Source: Roseibium album
Lineage (GTDB): Bacteria; Pseudomonadota; Alphaproteobacteria; Rhizobiales; Stappiaceae
Length of the DNA stretch: 64,000 nt
Direction: 5' to 3'
NCBI GenBank assembly: GCA_001404055.1
Contig: CXTY01000007.1
Span: 186,058-250,057, forward strand
In this document: one piece after another, positions 41,923-50,208 of the stretch
Layout: each line of letters starts with the position of its first letter
Position numbering within the stretch: the stretch's first letter is position 1
Program-made: the position numbers and the translations under genes
Notes under the pieces: generated by a model
What the model was told of the DNA's origin: nothing
Seen by the model: the letters and a program-made list of their open reading frames with translations, nothing else
Database searches by the model: none

Positions 41923-43079
41923 TGATGCCCCACAACAATCAACTGGAACGCAACGCCTATATTGAAAACGAATGGCTGAGAGCTGAGCAGGCAGGCCTCT
42001 TCAGCGACGCCTGGTGCTTCGTCGGAACCACCAGGGACTTAGCCAAGGCGGGTGATTACCGCGTCGTACAAATCGGCACGTTTTCGATCCTTGTCGTTCT
42101 GGACAAGTCAGGAAACCTGAATGCGTTTCACAATTTGTGCCGCCACCGAGGCACCACTTTGGTTGACGAAGAAAAGGGAAATATCGGTGCTGCGATTGTC
42201 TGCCCGTATCACAGATGGACCTATGGTCTTGAAGGAGGGCTGCGCGGCGTTCCCGACAAGGCCAATTGTTTTCCCGATCTGGACCGAACAAAGCTAAGCT
42301 TGAAACCGGCTGGTTTGGGAGTTTTCAAGGAACTGATCTTTGCCAATCCAGACCCTACGGCTCGTTTTGACGAGTGGATTGCGCCCATCGCGGACAGGGC
42401 CTGGCCACATGACCTCTTCGCCGCGGACGTCAAGGAAGCCGTTCCGCTCACTTACGATCTGAAATGTAACTGGAAAGTCTTCATCGAAAACGCCATCGAC
42501 GGTTACCACCTGGCATACCTTCACGAGAACACTTTGGGCGGCCCGACACCCGACAAGAACATATGGGAGCAAGCTGGCGAACATATGATCTGGTATGCAA
42601 ATGAAGACGGCATCCGTCACCGGCTTCCGAAAAAGACCCGCGATGAAAACGGCAGTACCGGAACCATCAAGAGCGCGGCTCAAACTGGGTATGGTGGCGT
42701 CTATTATCTGTTTCCACTGACGCTTGTCGTGCCAACGCCCTACGGACTGTCGATCTCCTCCCTGAAGCCGCTCTCCCCAGGGAGGACGCGTTTGGATTAT
42801 CGGCATTGGATCGGGCCTTGGCAATCTCGCGATGAACGGAAGTACATCCCTGGCTATGACAAGCAGTCCGATATCATATCCTCAGACAACTGGACGAAAC
42901 ATCCTCTGGAAACAGATGATTTTCAAACCGAGGATGTCTGGATCTGCGAAAAAATCCAACGGGGTCTTTCATCCCCGGCTTTCGAACCCGGCCCACTTTC
43001 CGAAGGCCCAGGGGCCGAAGATCCGATCCGCTGGTTTCACGAGAGTCTGAACAACAGGCTACGCGACGGTTTCACATAG
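41919..43079 (+). CDS. Rieske non-heme iron oxygenase, large subunit
   Basis: 386 aa. Rieske [2Fe-2S] ligands Cys74, His76 (NLCRHRG), Cys95 and His98 (VCPYHRWTYG). The catalytic domain shows the mononuclear iron site NAIDGYHLAYLHENTLGG with both histidines and a C-terminal acid region. Size and pattern fit single-component-type aromatic-ring-hydroxylating or N-demethylating oxygenases (for example betaine, stachydrine or carnitine oxygenases). No reductase or ferredoxin gene is adjacent. Operon with its TetR regulator and a small membrane protein; substrate unassigned. Confidence 0.85.
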   Translation: MMMPHNNQLERNAYIENEWLRAEQAGLFSDAWCFVGTTRDLAKAGDYRVVQIGTFSILVVLDKSGNLNAFHNLCRHRGTTLVDEEKGNIGAAIVCPYHRWTYGLEGGLRGVPDKANCFPDLDRTKLSLKPAGLGVFKELIFANPDPTARFDEWIAPIADRAWPHDLFAADVKEAVPLTYDLKCNWKVFIENAIDGYHLAYLHENTLGGPTPDKNIWEQAGEHMIWYANEDGIRHRLPKKTRDENGSTGTIKSAAQTGYGGVYYLFPLTLVVPTPYGLSISSLKPLSPGRTRLDYRHWIGPWQSRDERKYIPGYDKQSDIISSDNWTKHPLETDDFQTEDVWICEKIQRGLSSPAFEPGPLSEGPGAEDPIRWFHESLNNRLRDGFT

Positions 43080-43087
43080 AGGTCCCC

Positions 43088-43270
43088 ATGCACTGGACAA
43101 ACATCCTCGGGTTTCTTCTACTTGGATGGGTCGTTTACGACCTGCTGACGGGAAAGGTTTGGCTACATCGCCTTTTTTATCGCTCGTATGAGCCGCTCAG
43201 TTACTGGCTTACAATCACCCTCTGGTCGCTTATCGCCATTTCCTCTTTTTACTGGAATTCTTCTTTTTGA
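43088..43270 (+). CDS. small two-helix membrane protein
   Basis: 60 aa, 8 bp after the oxygenase, with GAGGTCCCC before the ATG. Two hydrophobic helices (ILGFLLLGWVVYDLLTG and YWLTITLWSLIAISSFYW) joined by a basic loop (KVWLHRLFYRSYEP). No recognised family. Its tight linkage suggests it is translated with the Rieske oxygenase; a membrane anchor or accessory role is inference. Confidence 0.55.
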   Translation: MHWTNILGFLLLGWVVYDLLTGKVWLHRLFYRSYEPLSYWLTITLWSLIAISSFYWNSSF

Positions 43271-43316
43271 TCCAAATCACTTGATTAACCTGAAGAGTTT
43301 CTCGGACCTTGTGGCC

Positions 43317-43970
43317 ATGGCCCTGAAGAGCAGTCCCGAAAGTGGCCTTGCCCACGCGCTCGTCGTGCTCAGCCTCATCGAGGCCGCTGCCTTCGGACAA
43401 ATGACAGTCCCTGACCTTGTCGCGAATGGTCAACACCATGCCGAACAGGCGGTCGCCTTGGCACCTTCATGCCAGGAGGCCTTGTTTGCCGCCGCAGCGC
43501 TATCACTTCTACAGGACGACCGAAAGCGTTTTGCCGTCCTTTGCGATCAGGCTGTACACGCCAATCCCAATGGGACACTGCTGACCAGCATGGCGGGCAC
43601 CTGGTTTGCCATGTCGGGAGAACTGGAACGCGGCGTTGCCATGATCAAGGACGCGCTGGAGCGAAACCCGATGCTCCCCGATTGGCTGCGCATTCCGCTT
43701 ACCCTTGGTGCCATCGCTGAAGGCGACCCTCAAAAGTCCGCCGATCTGGTGCGTGATTTGAACGCACGTGACGTGGTTAGTGAATGGCTGATCATCGCCG
43801 CTGCACATGGCCTTGCGGGGAATAAGAAAGAGGCACATCGTGCCTTGCTCCGACTTGCAGAACTTGGAGGTGATCCCAACGCACTTCTCAAAGACCTACC
43901 GTTGGAAGCAGACCTTTTTTCTGAACTTCAGAAAGGCATTTCCTCTGCCAGAGCGTCTAATTCCGAGTGA
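43317..43970 (+). CDS. TPR-like helical protein, 5' end uncertain
   Basis: About 217 aa from the ATG at 43317. The frame is open from at least 43188, where it overlaps the small membrane gene by 83 bp; TTG 43281 and GTG 43311 are other options and none has a good ribosome binding site. Helical repeats such as HHAEQAVALAPSCQEALFAA, VHANPNGTLLTSMAGTWFAM and KDALERNPMLPDWLRIPLTL have TPR spacing, like the C-terminal half of adenylate cyclase/CadC-type TPR regulators. No N-terminal domain is left. It may be a 5'-truncated remnant. Confidence 0.5.
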   Translation: MALKSSPESGLAHALVVLSLIEAAAFGQMTVPDLVANGQHHAEQAVALAPSCQEALFAAAALSLLQDDRKRFAVLCDQAVHANPNGTLLTSMAGTWFAMSGELERGVAMIKDALERNPMLPDWLRIPLTLGAIAEGDPQKSADLVRDLNARDVVSEWLIIAAAHGLAGNKKEAHRALLRLAELGGDPNALLKDLPLEADLFSELQKGISSARASNSE

Positions 43971-43981
43971 TTTTTTTTGGT

Positions 43982-44881
43982 CTATTGATGCCGCCTCGTC
44001 ACCGCGAGTGCCAAGGCGCCCAACAGTGGTCCGTCCGATCCAAGTACAGCCGGTAAAAGTGGAACCCTGAAGAGTTCAGGCTCATTCGCAAGATGGGCCC
44101 GAACTCTTGAAAGATAACCGTCCGCAAGGCCTATGCCTCCACCAATGGCAATGCAATCAGGATCGAGTGTCGCAGCGGTGTCTGCACAAAGGGAAGCAAT
44201 CGCCTGTGAGGATCGGTCGATGATCTCATCTGCCCAGTGCGAACCGGATCGCGCTGCCTCGAATACCTTCCTCGCATCAAAATCCGGATGCCCAGCGTCT
44301 TCAGCCGCAGCAGCAATTGCACGGCCTGCTGCAATGCTCTCAACCGTTCCTCTCCTGCCGCTGCCGCATATCAGATTTGCCCCCGGACCTGTGACGAAGC
44401 CCAAATGGCCGGCGAGCCCTCTACTACTCTCGATCAGTTTTCCATCCACGACCAAGCCGCCGCCAACTCCTGTCGAAACCGTGACATAAACAAAAATCGG
44501 ACAGTCTTCCCCCGCGCCGAACATCGCTTCGGAATAGGCAGCGGCGGCTGCATCATTGCAGCAGCAAGCTTCCCCGAACCGCGCTTTCAGGACCGCACCA
44601 AGCGGCACCCCCTCGATTGCGCGCAAGGTTCCAGAGTTTACCGCGGACCACTTGCCAGACCGGGTGACCCGACCTGTCACTGCAACACCGAGTAATTCGC
44701 CAGATCGATAGCCGACCCGGCCAAGTTGTTGGGCAAAACTTTGCAGATGCCCCTCGAGATCCGCGTCACCGTCAGTTGGCGTTACAAGGTGCTCAACAAT
44801 CTTGCCCTGCTCGATCCGCGCAACCGCCGTTTTGGTACCACCGATATCTACAGCAAACCCCTTGAGCGCATTCCGATTCAT
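43982..44881 (-). CDS. nanK: ROK family kinase, N-acetylmannosamine kinase
   Basis: 299 aa. ATP loop FAVDIGGTKTAVARI at the N-terminus, catalytic Asp in CCCNDAAAAAYSEA, and the ROK segment STGVGGGLVVDGKLIESSRG followed by GHLGFV. The ROK zinc motif CxCGxxGCxE is degenerate here (CGSGRRGTVE, one Cys of three), so the structural zinc is probably lost. It phosphorylates ManNAc to ManNAc-6-phosphate. The ATG overlaps the nanE stop. Last gene of nanR-siaPQM-nanE-nanK; converges on the TPR gene 11 bp away. Confidence 0.87.
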   Translation of the reverse strand: MNRNALKGFAVDIGGTKTAVARIEQGKIVEHLVTPTDGDADLEGHLQSFAQQLGRVGYRSGELLGVAVTGRVTRSGKWSAVNSGTLRAIEGVPLGAVLKARFGEACCCNDAAAAAYSEAMFGAGEDCPIFVYVTVSTGVGGGLVVDGKLIESSRGLAGHLGFVTGPGANLICGSGRRGTVESIAAGRAIAAAAEDAGHPDFDARKVFEAARSGSHWADEIIDRSSQAIASLCADTAATLDPDCIAIGGGIGLADGYLSRVRAHLANEPELFRVPLLPAVLGSDGPLLGALALAVTRRHQ

Positions 44882-45558
44882 AACGGATCACGCGCTTTAA
44901 GTGCCTCGCAGAACCATCCAGTAACGTGCTCCGGACGGGTGATGGCACTGCCAACAGTCACGCAGTCAGCTCCTGCCTGCATTGCCGCAGAAGCTAGCGC
45001 CGGGGTGATATAACGCCCTTCAGCCATTACAAAGCTGCCAAAAGTACTAAAGTCTCGGACGAGCTCAAGGTCAGGTGCCTCGCCCTGCCCGGCTGTCTCC
45101 TTGGTGTATCCAGACAAGGTCGTTCCAAGAATAGCCACGCCTGCAGCATGAGCAAATTGCGCATCTTCTACAGTGGCGCAATCGGCCATGGCGAGCGCGC
45201 CCGACCTAAGGACGGCAGCCAGCACATTCTCCCTGCTGTCTTGCCGTGGCCTATCGGTTGCGTCAAAGGCGACGATGTCAGCACCAGCCTCGACAAGTTC
45301 GAGTGCATCAGCAACGCGGGGCGTGATGCGTACTGGCGTCTCTGGAGCGTCCCGTTTCACGATCCCGATAATCGGAACCGACACGATTGAGCGTACGGCC
45401 TGAAGGTTTCCTACCCCCTCGATGCGCAAACCTGCCGCACCTCCAGCCAGGGCAGCCTTTGCCATCGCAGCCACAATTTCCGGTGTATCCATGGGGCCGC
45501 CGTCGACCGGTTGGCAGGAAACTACCAGTCCGTTACGCAATTTGTCCAAAAGGCTCAT
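44878..45558 (-). CDS. nanE: N-acetylmannosamine-6-phosphate 2-epimerase
   Basis: 226 aa from the ATG at 45558, 2 bp after the siaM stop; the longer frame would overlap siaM. TIM barrel with all NanE signatures: VSCQPVDGGPMD, GIVKRDAPETPVRITP, IVAFDATDRPR, MADCATVEDA, TTLSGYT, AEGRYITP and VGSAITRPEHV. It converts ManNAc-6-P to GlcNAc-6-P. nagA and nagB, needed for the next steps, are not in this window. Confidence 0.93.
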   Translation of the reverse strand: MSLLDKLRNGLVVSCQPVDGGPMDTPEIVAAMAKAALAGGAAGLRIEGVGNLQAVRSIVSVPIIGIVKRDAPETPVRITPRVADALELVEAGADIVAFDATDRPRQDSRENVLAAVLRSGALAMADCATVEDAQFAHAAGVAILGTTLSGYTKETAGQGEAPDLELVRDFSTFGSFVMAEGRYITPALASAAMQAGADCVTVGSAITRPEHVTGWFCEALKARDPL

Positions 45559-45560
45559 GC

Positions 45561-46835
45561 TCAGTCCATCAGGCTCGGCAAACCAGTCGCCAGGATAGGA
45601 AAGACACAAACAAGGATCAGTACCACAATCGGCGGTACCAGCCAGGGCAATATGGCTCTAGCCAATCTTTGAAACGGTATCTCCCCCACCTGCGCCACAA
45701 CAAAGAGTGCCATTCCCATTGGCGGCGTAAGGATCGAGATCATCAGGTTCAAAACCACAATGATGCCGAAATGCACGGGATCAACACCAAAACCCAGCGC
45801 GACAGGTACGAGAATTGGCACCACGATCAACAGGATCACCAGCGATTCAATGAAAGCGCCCAGCACGAAGATCATCAGGTTCACTGCGATCAGAAAAGTC
45901 ACTGGCCCGTCTGCGATAGCCAGGAAGAGTTGAGCGATCTGCTGCGGTGCCTGCTCCCTCGCAAGGACCCAACCAAGTAGTCCGACACCGGCGATGATTG
46001 TTGCAATCGCAGAAGAAGTAACCACCGTCTCGCAAATTGCGTCCCAGAGACGACGACTGGTGAGTTCGCGATAGAATACAAGGTCGATCAGGATCGCGTA
46101 AAGAACCGTGATTGCCGCTGCTTCGGTGGGTGAAAAATAGCCCGAGAAAATACCGCCAACGATAACAATCGGGGTCAGCAGCGCAGGCAGGGACTTGATG
46201 AAAAGTGAGCCGATCTCGGCGGGCTTGTGCACCGGGTCACGCGGGTAGTCCCGTTTGCGGGCAATCAGATAAACCATCACCATGAGTGCGCCCGCACACA
46301 ACACGCCCGGAACGATGCCACCCAGGAACAGCTTGCCAATTGAGGTGTTGGAAATGACGCCGTAGAGCACCATGGTAATTGACGGCGGCACAAGAGGCCC
46401 AATCATCGAAGACGCTGCGGTGACGGATCCTGCGAACTCATCGTCATAGCCCGCCTTGCGCATCGCCTCGATTTCCATCTTTCCCAGCCCGCCAGCATCT
46501 GCCAGGGCAGATCCCGACATTCCGGAAAAGAACAGCGATGCCAGCACGTTGACGTGACCAAGACCACCGGTGATGTGACCGACAAGTGCACGGGCAAAGC
46601 CGAAAAGATGATGGGTAATGCCAGCGGAATTCAAAATGGCAGCAGCAAGAATGAAAAGCGGCACGGCCAGCATTGGAAAGCTGTTAAGACCATCCACCAT
46701 GCGCTGCGTGGCGAAGCTCAACCCGAGACCGGAATAATAGAAGTAGCCCATTGACACGAAGATCATCGCGATCCCGATGGGAACATTCAGAAGGACTAGC
46801 AATAGCCAGCCAAAAATCACGGCAGACAGAATCAA
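45561..46835 (-). CDS. siaM: TRAP transporter large permease, sialic acid type (SiaM)
   Basis: 424 aa, about 12 helices with TRAP large-subunit motifs: SFPMLAVPLFILAAAILNSA, GMSGSALADAGGLGKMEIEA, GPLVPPSITMVLYGVIS and ILTPPMGMALFVVAQVGEIP. Overlaps the siaQ stop. It takes up N-acetylneuraminate with Na+, inferred from its place between siaPQ and nanEK; sequence alone would only say DctM. Confidence 0.9.
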   Translation of the reverse strand: MILSAVIFGWLLLVLLNVPIGIAMIFVSMGYFYYSGLGLSFATQRMVDGLNSFPMLAVPLFILAAAILNSAGITHHLFGFARALVGHITGGLGHVNVLASLFFSGMSGSALADAGGLGKMEIEAMRKAGYDDEFAGSVTAASSMIGPLVPPSITMVLYGVISNTSIGKLFLGGIVPGVLCAGALMVMVYLIARKRDYPRDPVHKPAEIGSLFIKSLPALLTPIVIVGGIFSGYFSPTEAAAITVLYAILIDLVFYRELTSRRLWDAICETVVTSSAIATIIAGVGLLGWVLAREQAPQQIAQLFLAIADGPVTFLIAVNLMIFVLGAFIESLVILLIVVPILVPVALGFGVDPVHFGIIVVLNLMISILTPPMGMALFVVAQVGEIPFQRLARAILPWLVPPIVVLILVCVFPILATGLPSLMD

Positions 46836-47305
46836 AGCGGAGCCTCCACTTTAGAATTGTCATTACGACCCGCGATCAGGCGGCGTAAAATTCGGTGAAT
46901 GATGAGCAAAAGGGCGAAGAAGGCCGAAGCGTAGAGAACTGCATCGGTCGTCGGTAACGAAACGGACTCGTTTCGCCAGGTTCTGAGGATCGTCTTGTAC
47001 GAAATCCAAAGGAGTTGTCCGGCAATTGCCAGATAAACAAGGTCGGTCACCAAAGCGAAGCTGCGTTGCACTTTTTGAGGCAGGAGTTCAATCAGGAAAC
47101 CCATACGCAAATGCGTGCCATTTCGTTCAACAGCTCCAATACCGATCAGTGCCATCCAGACCCAAAGCCATCGCGCCAGTTCTTCAGTCCAAATTGGGCC
47201 TGTAAATAGATCCGTCCGACCGAAAATCTGGATCAAGATGACAAAAAAAAGAGCGATAAAAATCACAGACGCTATGCAGGCCTCGAAGCTGTGTTTTTTG
47301 AACAT
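46832..47305 (-). CDS. siaQ: TRAP transporter small permease, sialic acid type (SiaQ)
   Basis: 157 aa from the ATG at 47305 (GGGAGACCGA); a longer start adds 11 residues. Four helices: IASVIFIALFFVILIQIFGR, WLWVWMALIGIGAVE, LVTDLVYLAIAGQLLWISY and AVLYASAFFALLLIIHRIL. The TEELARWLWVW motif after helix 1 and HLRMGFLIELLP after helix 2 are typical of DctQ. 54 bp after siaP with a hairpin between. Confidence 0.88.
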   Translation of the reverse strand: MFKKHSFEACIASVIFIALFFVILIQIFGRTDLFTGPIWTEELARWLWVWMALIGIGAVERNGTHLRMGFLIELLPQKVQRSFALVTDLVYLAIAGQLLWISYKTILRTWRNESVSLPTTDAVLYASAFFALLLIIHRILRRLIAGRNDNSKVEAPL

Positions 47306-47325
47306 TCGGTCTCCCTCGCTCGATG

Positions 47326-47352
47326 TGCGGGGGCGCAATCAGAGCCCCCGCA
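47326..47352 (-). terminator. hairpin between siaP and siaQ
   Basis: TGCGGGGGC/GCCCCCGCA, perfect 9-bp GC-rich arms with a 9-nt loop, 8 bp past the siaP stop. No U-run: an mRNA-stabilising or partial-termination stem that should keep the binding protein in excess over the permease. Confidence 0.68.
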
Positions 47353-47359
47353 ATGGGCC

Positions 47360-48322
47360 TTAGCGACCGCGCACACGGTCAATGGCGCCTTCACCGAACT
47401 CAGTTTCAAGTTCGTGGTAGTAAGGCTTCATGGCATCGCGGAAAGGAGCGGTATCGGGATGCGTTATTGTCAGTCCGCGCTCCGTGAAAGTCGCAACCAA
47501 ATCCTTTTCCGCCTGGAAGGTCAGATTGTCTGAAACATCGCCACCGGCTTCAACAGCCTGCATGACCCAACCCTTTTCCTCGTCGCTCAGATCACCCCAA
47601 GTCGTGGTTCCCATTTGGATGGCACCTGATGCAATGAAATGATTGGTCATCGCAATGTGGTCCTGAACTTCGTAGAACTTCATTGCCTCGATAGTTGGTA
47701 GAGGGTTTTCCTCAGCATCGACCTGGTTGGTCTGAAGCGCCAGGTAGACCTCCTGAAAAGCGACAGGAGCCGGTGTTGCCCCAGTGTTTTCTGCATAGGC
47801 AATCAGGAACGGCACGTTCGGCGTGCGCATGCGAAGGCCCTTCATGTCCGCTAGCGAATTGATCGCACGGTTGGAGGTCGTCTGGCGGGTGCCGTAGTAC
47901 CAGACATCGAGCATCTTGATGCTCTCGGCTTCCATCTTGCCGGCGATTTCCTGACCCCAGTCACCTGCAATAATCTCCTGCAAGTGCGCAAAATCATCCA
48001 CGACATAAGGTGCGCCAACGAGCTTCAACTCAGGAATAATGTAGGACATGTCCGGATAGCCCGTCATGACCATATCAAGCTCACCGGCCTGCACCTGGGC
48101 AACCATTGCCTTGAAGTCGCCGAGCGCGGCGGACGGGAACAATTTCACCGTCATCTTTCCACCGGAAAGCTCGTTCAGCTTGTCGGCAAAAGCCTGCGCG
48201 CCCTTGTAGACATTCGAAACTTCATTGTCCTGCATTCCGAACGTCAGCTCACGCGCTTCGGCGGCGCAGGTGAGCATTGCAAGCGCAGCCACGCCGGCAA
48301 GCAGTTTGCTTTGATAGGTCAT
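47360..48322 (-). CDS. siaP: TRAP transporter substrate-binding protein, sialic acid type (SiaP)
   Basis: 320 aa with signal peptide (SKLLAGVAALAMLTCAAEA). Mature start ELTFGMQDNEVSNVYKGAQA; RTPNVPFLIAYAENTGATP contains the ligand-carboxylate Arg region and EVYLALQTNQVDAEENPLPT follows. AGGAGGAATGA precedes the ATG. It binds sialic acid in the periplasm; the ligand is inferred from nanA, nanE and nanK in the same locus. Confidence 0.9.
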   Translation of the reverse strand: MTYQSKLLAGVAALAMLTCAAEARELTFGMQDNEVSNVYKGAQAFADKLNELSGGKMTVKLFPSAALGDFKAMVAQVQAGELDMVMTGYPDMSYIIPELKLVGAPYVVDDFAHLQEIIAGDWGQEIAGKMEAESIKMLDVWYYGTRQTTSNRAINSLADMKGLRMRTPNVPFLIAYAENTGATPAPVAFQEVYLALQTNQVDAEENPLPTIEAMKFYEVQDHIAMTNHFIASGAIQMGTTTWGDLSDEEKGWVMQAVEAGGDVSDNLTFQAEKDLVATFTERGLTITHPDTAPFRDAMKPYYHELETEFGEGAIDRVRGR

Positions 48323-48368
48323 TCATTCCTCCTGGTTTGGTTTTCAGCAGTCGTTCGCTGCCGTTTTG

Positions 48369-49124
48369 TCAGACTGTTGTGTTCTGACGGGGCCCGTCTG
48401 CGACGGATTTCGGACGTTTCAGGCGCCCTCTGTAAGCACGGGAAAGGTGCTGATCCATCAGTGCGGTCGCGGTGACCTCGGCACCATCAAGGATCGCCTG
48501 ATAGACTTCTCTGTGGTCTTCGTAAGAGCCCCGGTCATGCGCCACCTGATCCTCCGCAGGTGGGCGGTGGCTGAGCAATTCAGAGACAAACATATCGTGC
48601 AGTGTCAGGATCACCGGGTTCCCTACGACTGAAACCAGTGCCCGGTGAAAAGCGATATCAGTTGACGGGAAATCTTCGGTGCCAATCGCCTCGAAATTCC
48701 GTTCAAGCGCGTCCTGCATCTTGGCAATCTGAATGTTGCTGGCATTGGCAGCTGCTTCACGAACAGCACCTGTCTCAATGAACTGACGCATCTGTTCAAG
48801 ATGCGCTCCGCTTTCGGCATCACCAAGTATTTCACGGATCAAATCCCCCGCGCCCCTAAGCACATCCGTCAAGGAAGGCTTGGCGGCGCGGGGACGTTTG
48901 CCGGCACCCACAGTTGCATATCCACGCAGCTGCATCTGCGCCAGCGCTTCGCGCACGGTGGGCCGGGAGGCACCAAACCGTTCGCAAAGCTCACGCTCCG
49001 TCGGCAAAGCCGTATCAGCGCCAATTATGCCTGAACGAATTTCCTCAATCAGTTTTTGCGCAATTGAATCCGCGGCCCGTTTTGGCTCTTCGAAGTCCGC
49101 CACCTGCGCATTCTGATTAGACAT
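48369..49124 (-). CDS. nanR: GntR family regulator (FadR/FCD), NanR-like
   Basis: 251 aa from the ATG at 49124; an upstream ATG at 49157 adds 11 residues. Winged HTH: LIEEIRSGIIGADTALPTER, ELCERFGASRPTVREALAQM, QLRGYATVGAGKRPRA. FCD domain with metal-site residues in DIAFHRALVSVVGN, YEDHREVYQAILDG and LMDQHLSRAYRG. Divergent from nanA and upstream of siaPQM-nanE-nanK with 46 bp to siaP, so it likely represses both until a sialic-acid-pathway metabolite binds. Confidence 0.88.
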   Translation of the reverse strand: MSNQNAQVADFEEPKRAADSIAQKLIEEIRSGIIGADTALPTERELCERFGASRPTVREALAQMQLRGYATVGAGKRPRAAKPSLTDVLRGAGDLIREILGDAESGAHLEQMRQFIETGAVREAAANASNIQIAKMQDALERNFEAIGTEDFPSTDIAFHRALVSVVGNPVILTLHDMFVSELLSHRPPAEDQVAHDRGSYEDHREVYQAILDGAEVTATALMDQHLSRAYRGRLKRPKSVADGPRQNTTV

Positions 49125-49151
49125 AATAGACCGCTCTTCCTTATTTGACTT

Positions 49152-49172
49152 TACCATTCACTATTTTTGGTA
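49152..49172. promoter_or_regulatory. NanR operator candidate
   Basis: TACCA (49152-49156) and TGGTA (49168-49172) form an inverted repeat in the 163-bp nanR-nanA divergent region, which is A/T-rich. The GGTA half-site recalls the GGTATA repeats bound by E. coli NanR. Short arms and wide spacer keep confidence low. Confidence 0.3.
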
Positions 49173-49287
49173 TTACAGAAAAGTTTTCTTGTCAAACTAA
49201 ACTATTCGTGTATCCCTCTATTGAGATAACAACGAAGGTTTCTGGTGAGCATTCAGCGTTCGCGCCGGCCACAGTACGAGGTAAAAA

Positions 49288-50190
49288 ATGAGTTCTTCTC
49301 TTGCAGGGATGTACGCAGCCCTAATGACCGGGCTGAGTGACGAAGGTGCTTTCGACGCGGATCGGCAGCGCAACCTGACGAACTATGTCCTGAACCAGGG
49401 GCTGAGAGGTCTGTACGTCGGTGGGAGCAGTGGCGAATCTGGATTGCTTGAAAGCGCCGCACTCCTGGAACAACAAGCCATTGTCGCTGATGCAGCTGGT
49501 GGCCGAGGGCATATACTTATTGCCCATGTCGGACTGCCGTCGCTGGCCGGTTCAATCAAGATGGCGCGAAACGCGGAAAAATTGGGGTACGATGCCCTGT
49601 CGGCACTTCCACCACATTCCTACCCTTTTTCCGACCAGGAAATACTCGGTTATTACGAGGCCCTGACCAAAGCAACGGACCTGCCGCTCATTGCCTACGA
49701 GATCCCTCTTCGGACAGGTCGCCCGCTGCCTCTGGAGCTCCTTGTCCAGATACTCGACCTTCCGAAAGTCGTCGGTGTGAAATTCACTTCAAGCGATCTC
49801 TACAAACTATCCATGTTGCGTCGTCGCCGGCCCGACAAGCTATATTATTTCGGTTTCGATGAGATTTTCACAAGTGCAGCTGTTCTTGGCGTCAATGGCG
49901 GCATCGGCACAACCTACAATATTCTTGGTGCGCTTTATGTGGCGATACACAAAGCTGTTCTCGACCTGGATCTGAAACGGGCCCAGGAACTGCAGGAAAT
50001 TTCGCAAGAATTTGTCGAAATTCTCATGGAAACAGGCGTCTTGCCGGGCATGAAAGCAGCGTTTCGTGCTATCGGCGTCGATTGCGGCCCGACCTGCGCG
50101 CCTATGGCCCTGAAGGTGAACGATGCTGAAACACGGCTAATACCGTTTCTCGACAAACCGGAAGTCGCACGCTGGCTCGCCACGACTTAA
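49288..50190 (+). CDS. nanA: N-acetylneuraminate lyase
   Basis: 300 aa, DapA/NanA family TIM barrel. Schiff-base Lys165 in GVKFTSSDLYKLS and Tyr137 in YEIPLRTG align with the E. coli enzyme's catalytic pair, and GGSSGES (45-51) is the carboxylate loop. The NanA-specific YFGFDEIF and NGGIGTTYNILG segments distinguish it from DapA. It splits Neu5Ac into ManNAc and pyruvate. Start supported by GAGGTAAAAA. Divergent from nanR-siaPQM-nanEK; converges on the ThuA gene. Confidence 0.93.
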   Translation: MSSSLAGMYAALMTGLSDEGAFDADRQRNLTNYVLNQGLRGLYVGGSSGESGLLESAALLEQQAIVADAAGGRGHILIAHVGLPSLAGSIKMARNAEKLGYDALSALPPHSYPFSDQEILGYYEALTKATDLPLIAYEIPLRTGRPLPLELLVQILDLPKVVGVKFTSSDLYKLSMLRRRRPDKLYYFGFDEIFTSAAVLGVNGGIGTTYNILGALYVAIHKAVLDLDLKRAQELQEISQEFVEILMETGVLPGMKAAFRAIGVDCGPTCAPMALKVNDAETRLIPFLDKPEVARWLATT

Positions 50191-50208
50191 GTTATTGATT
50201 TTTGAAGT

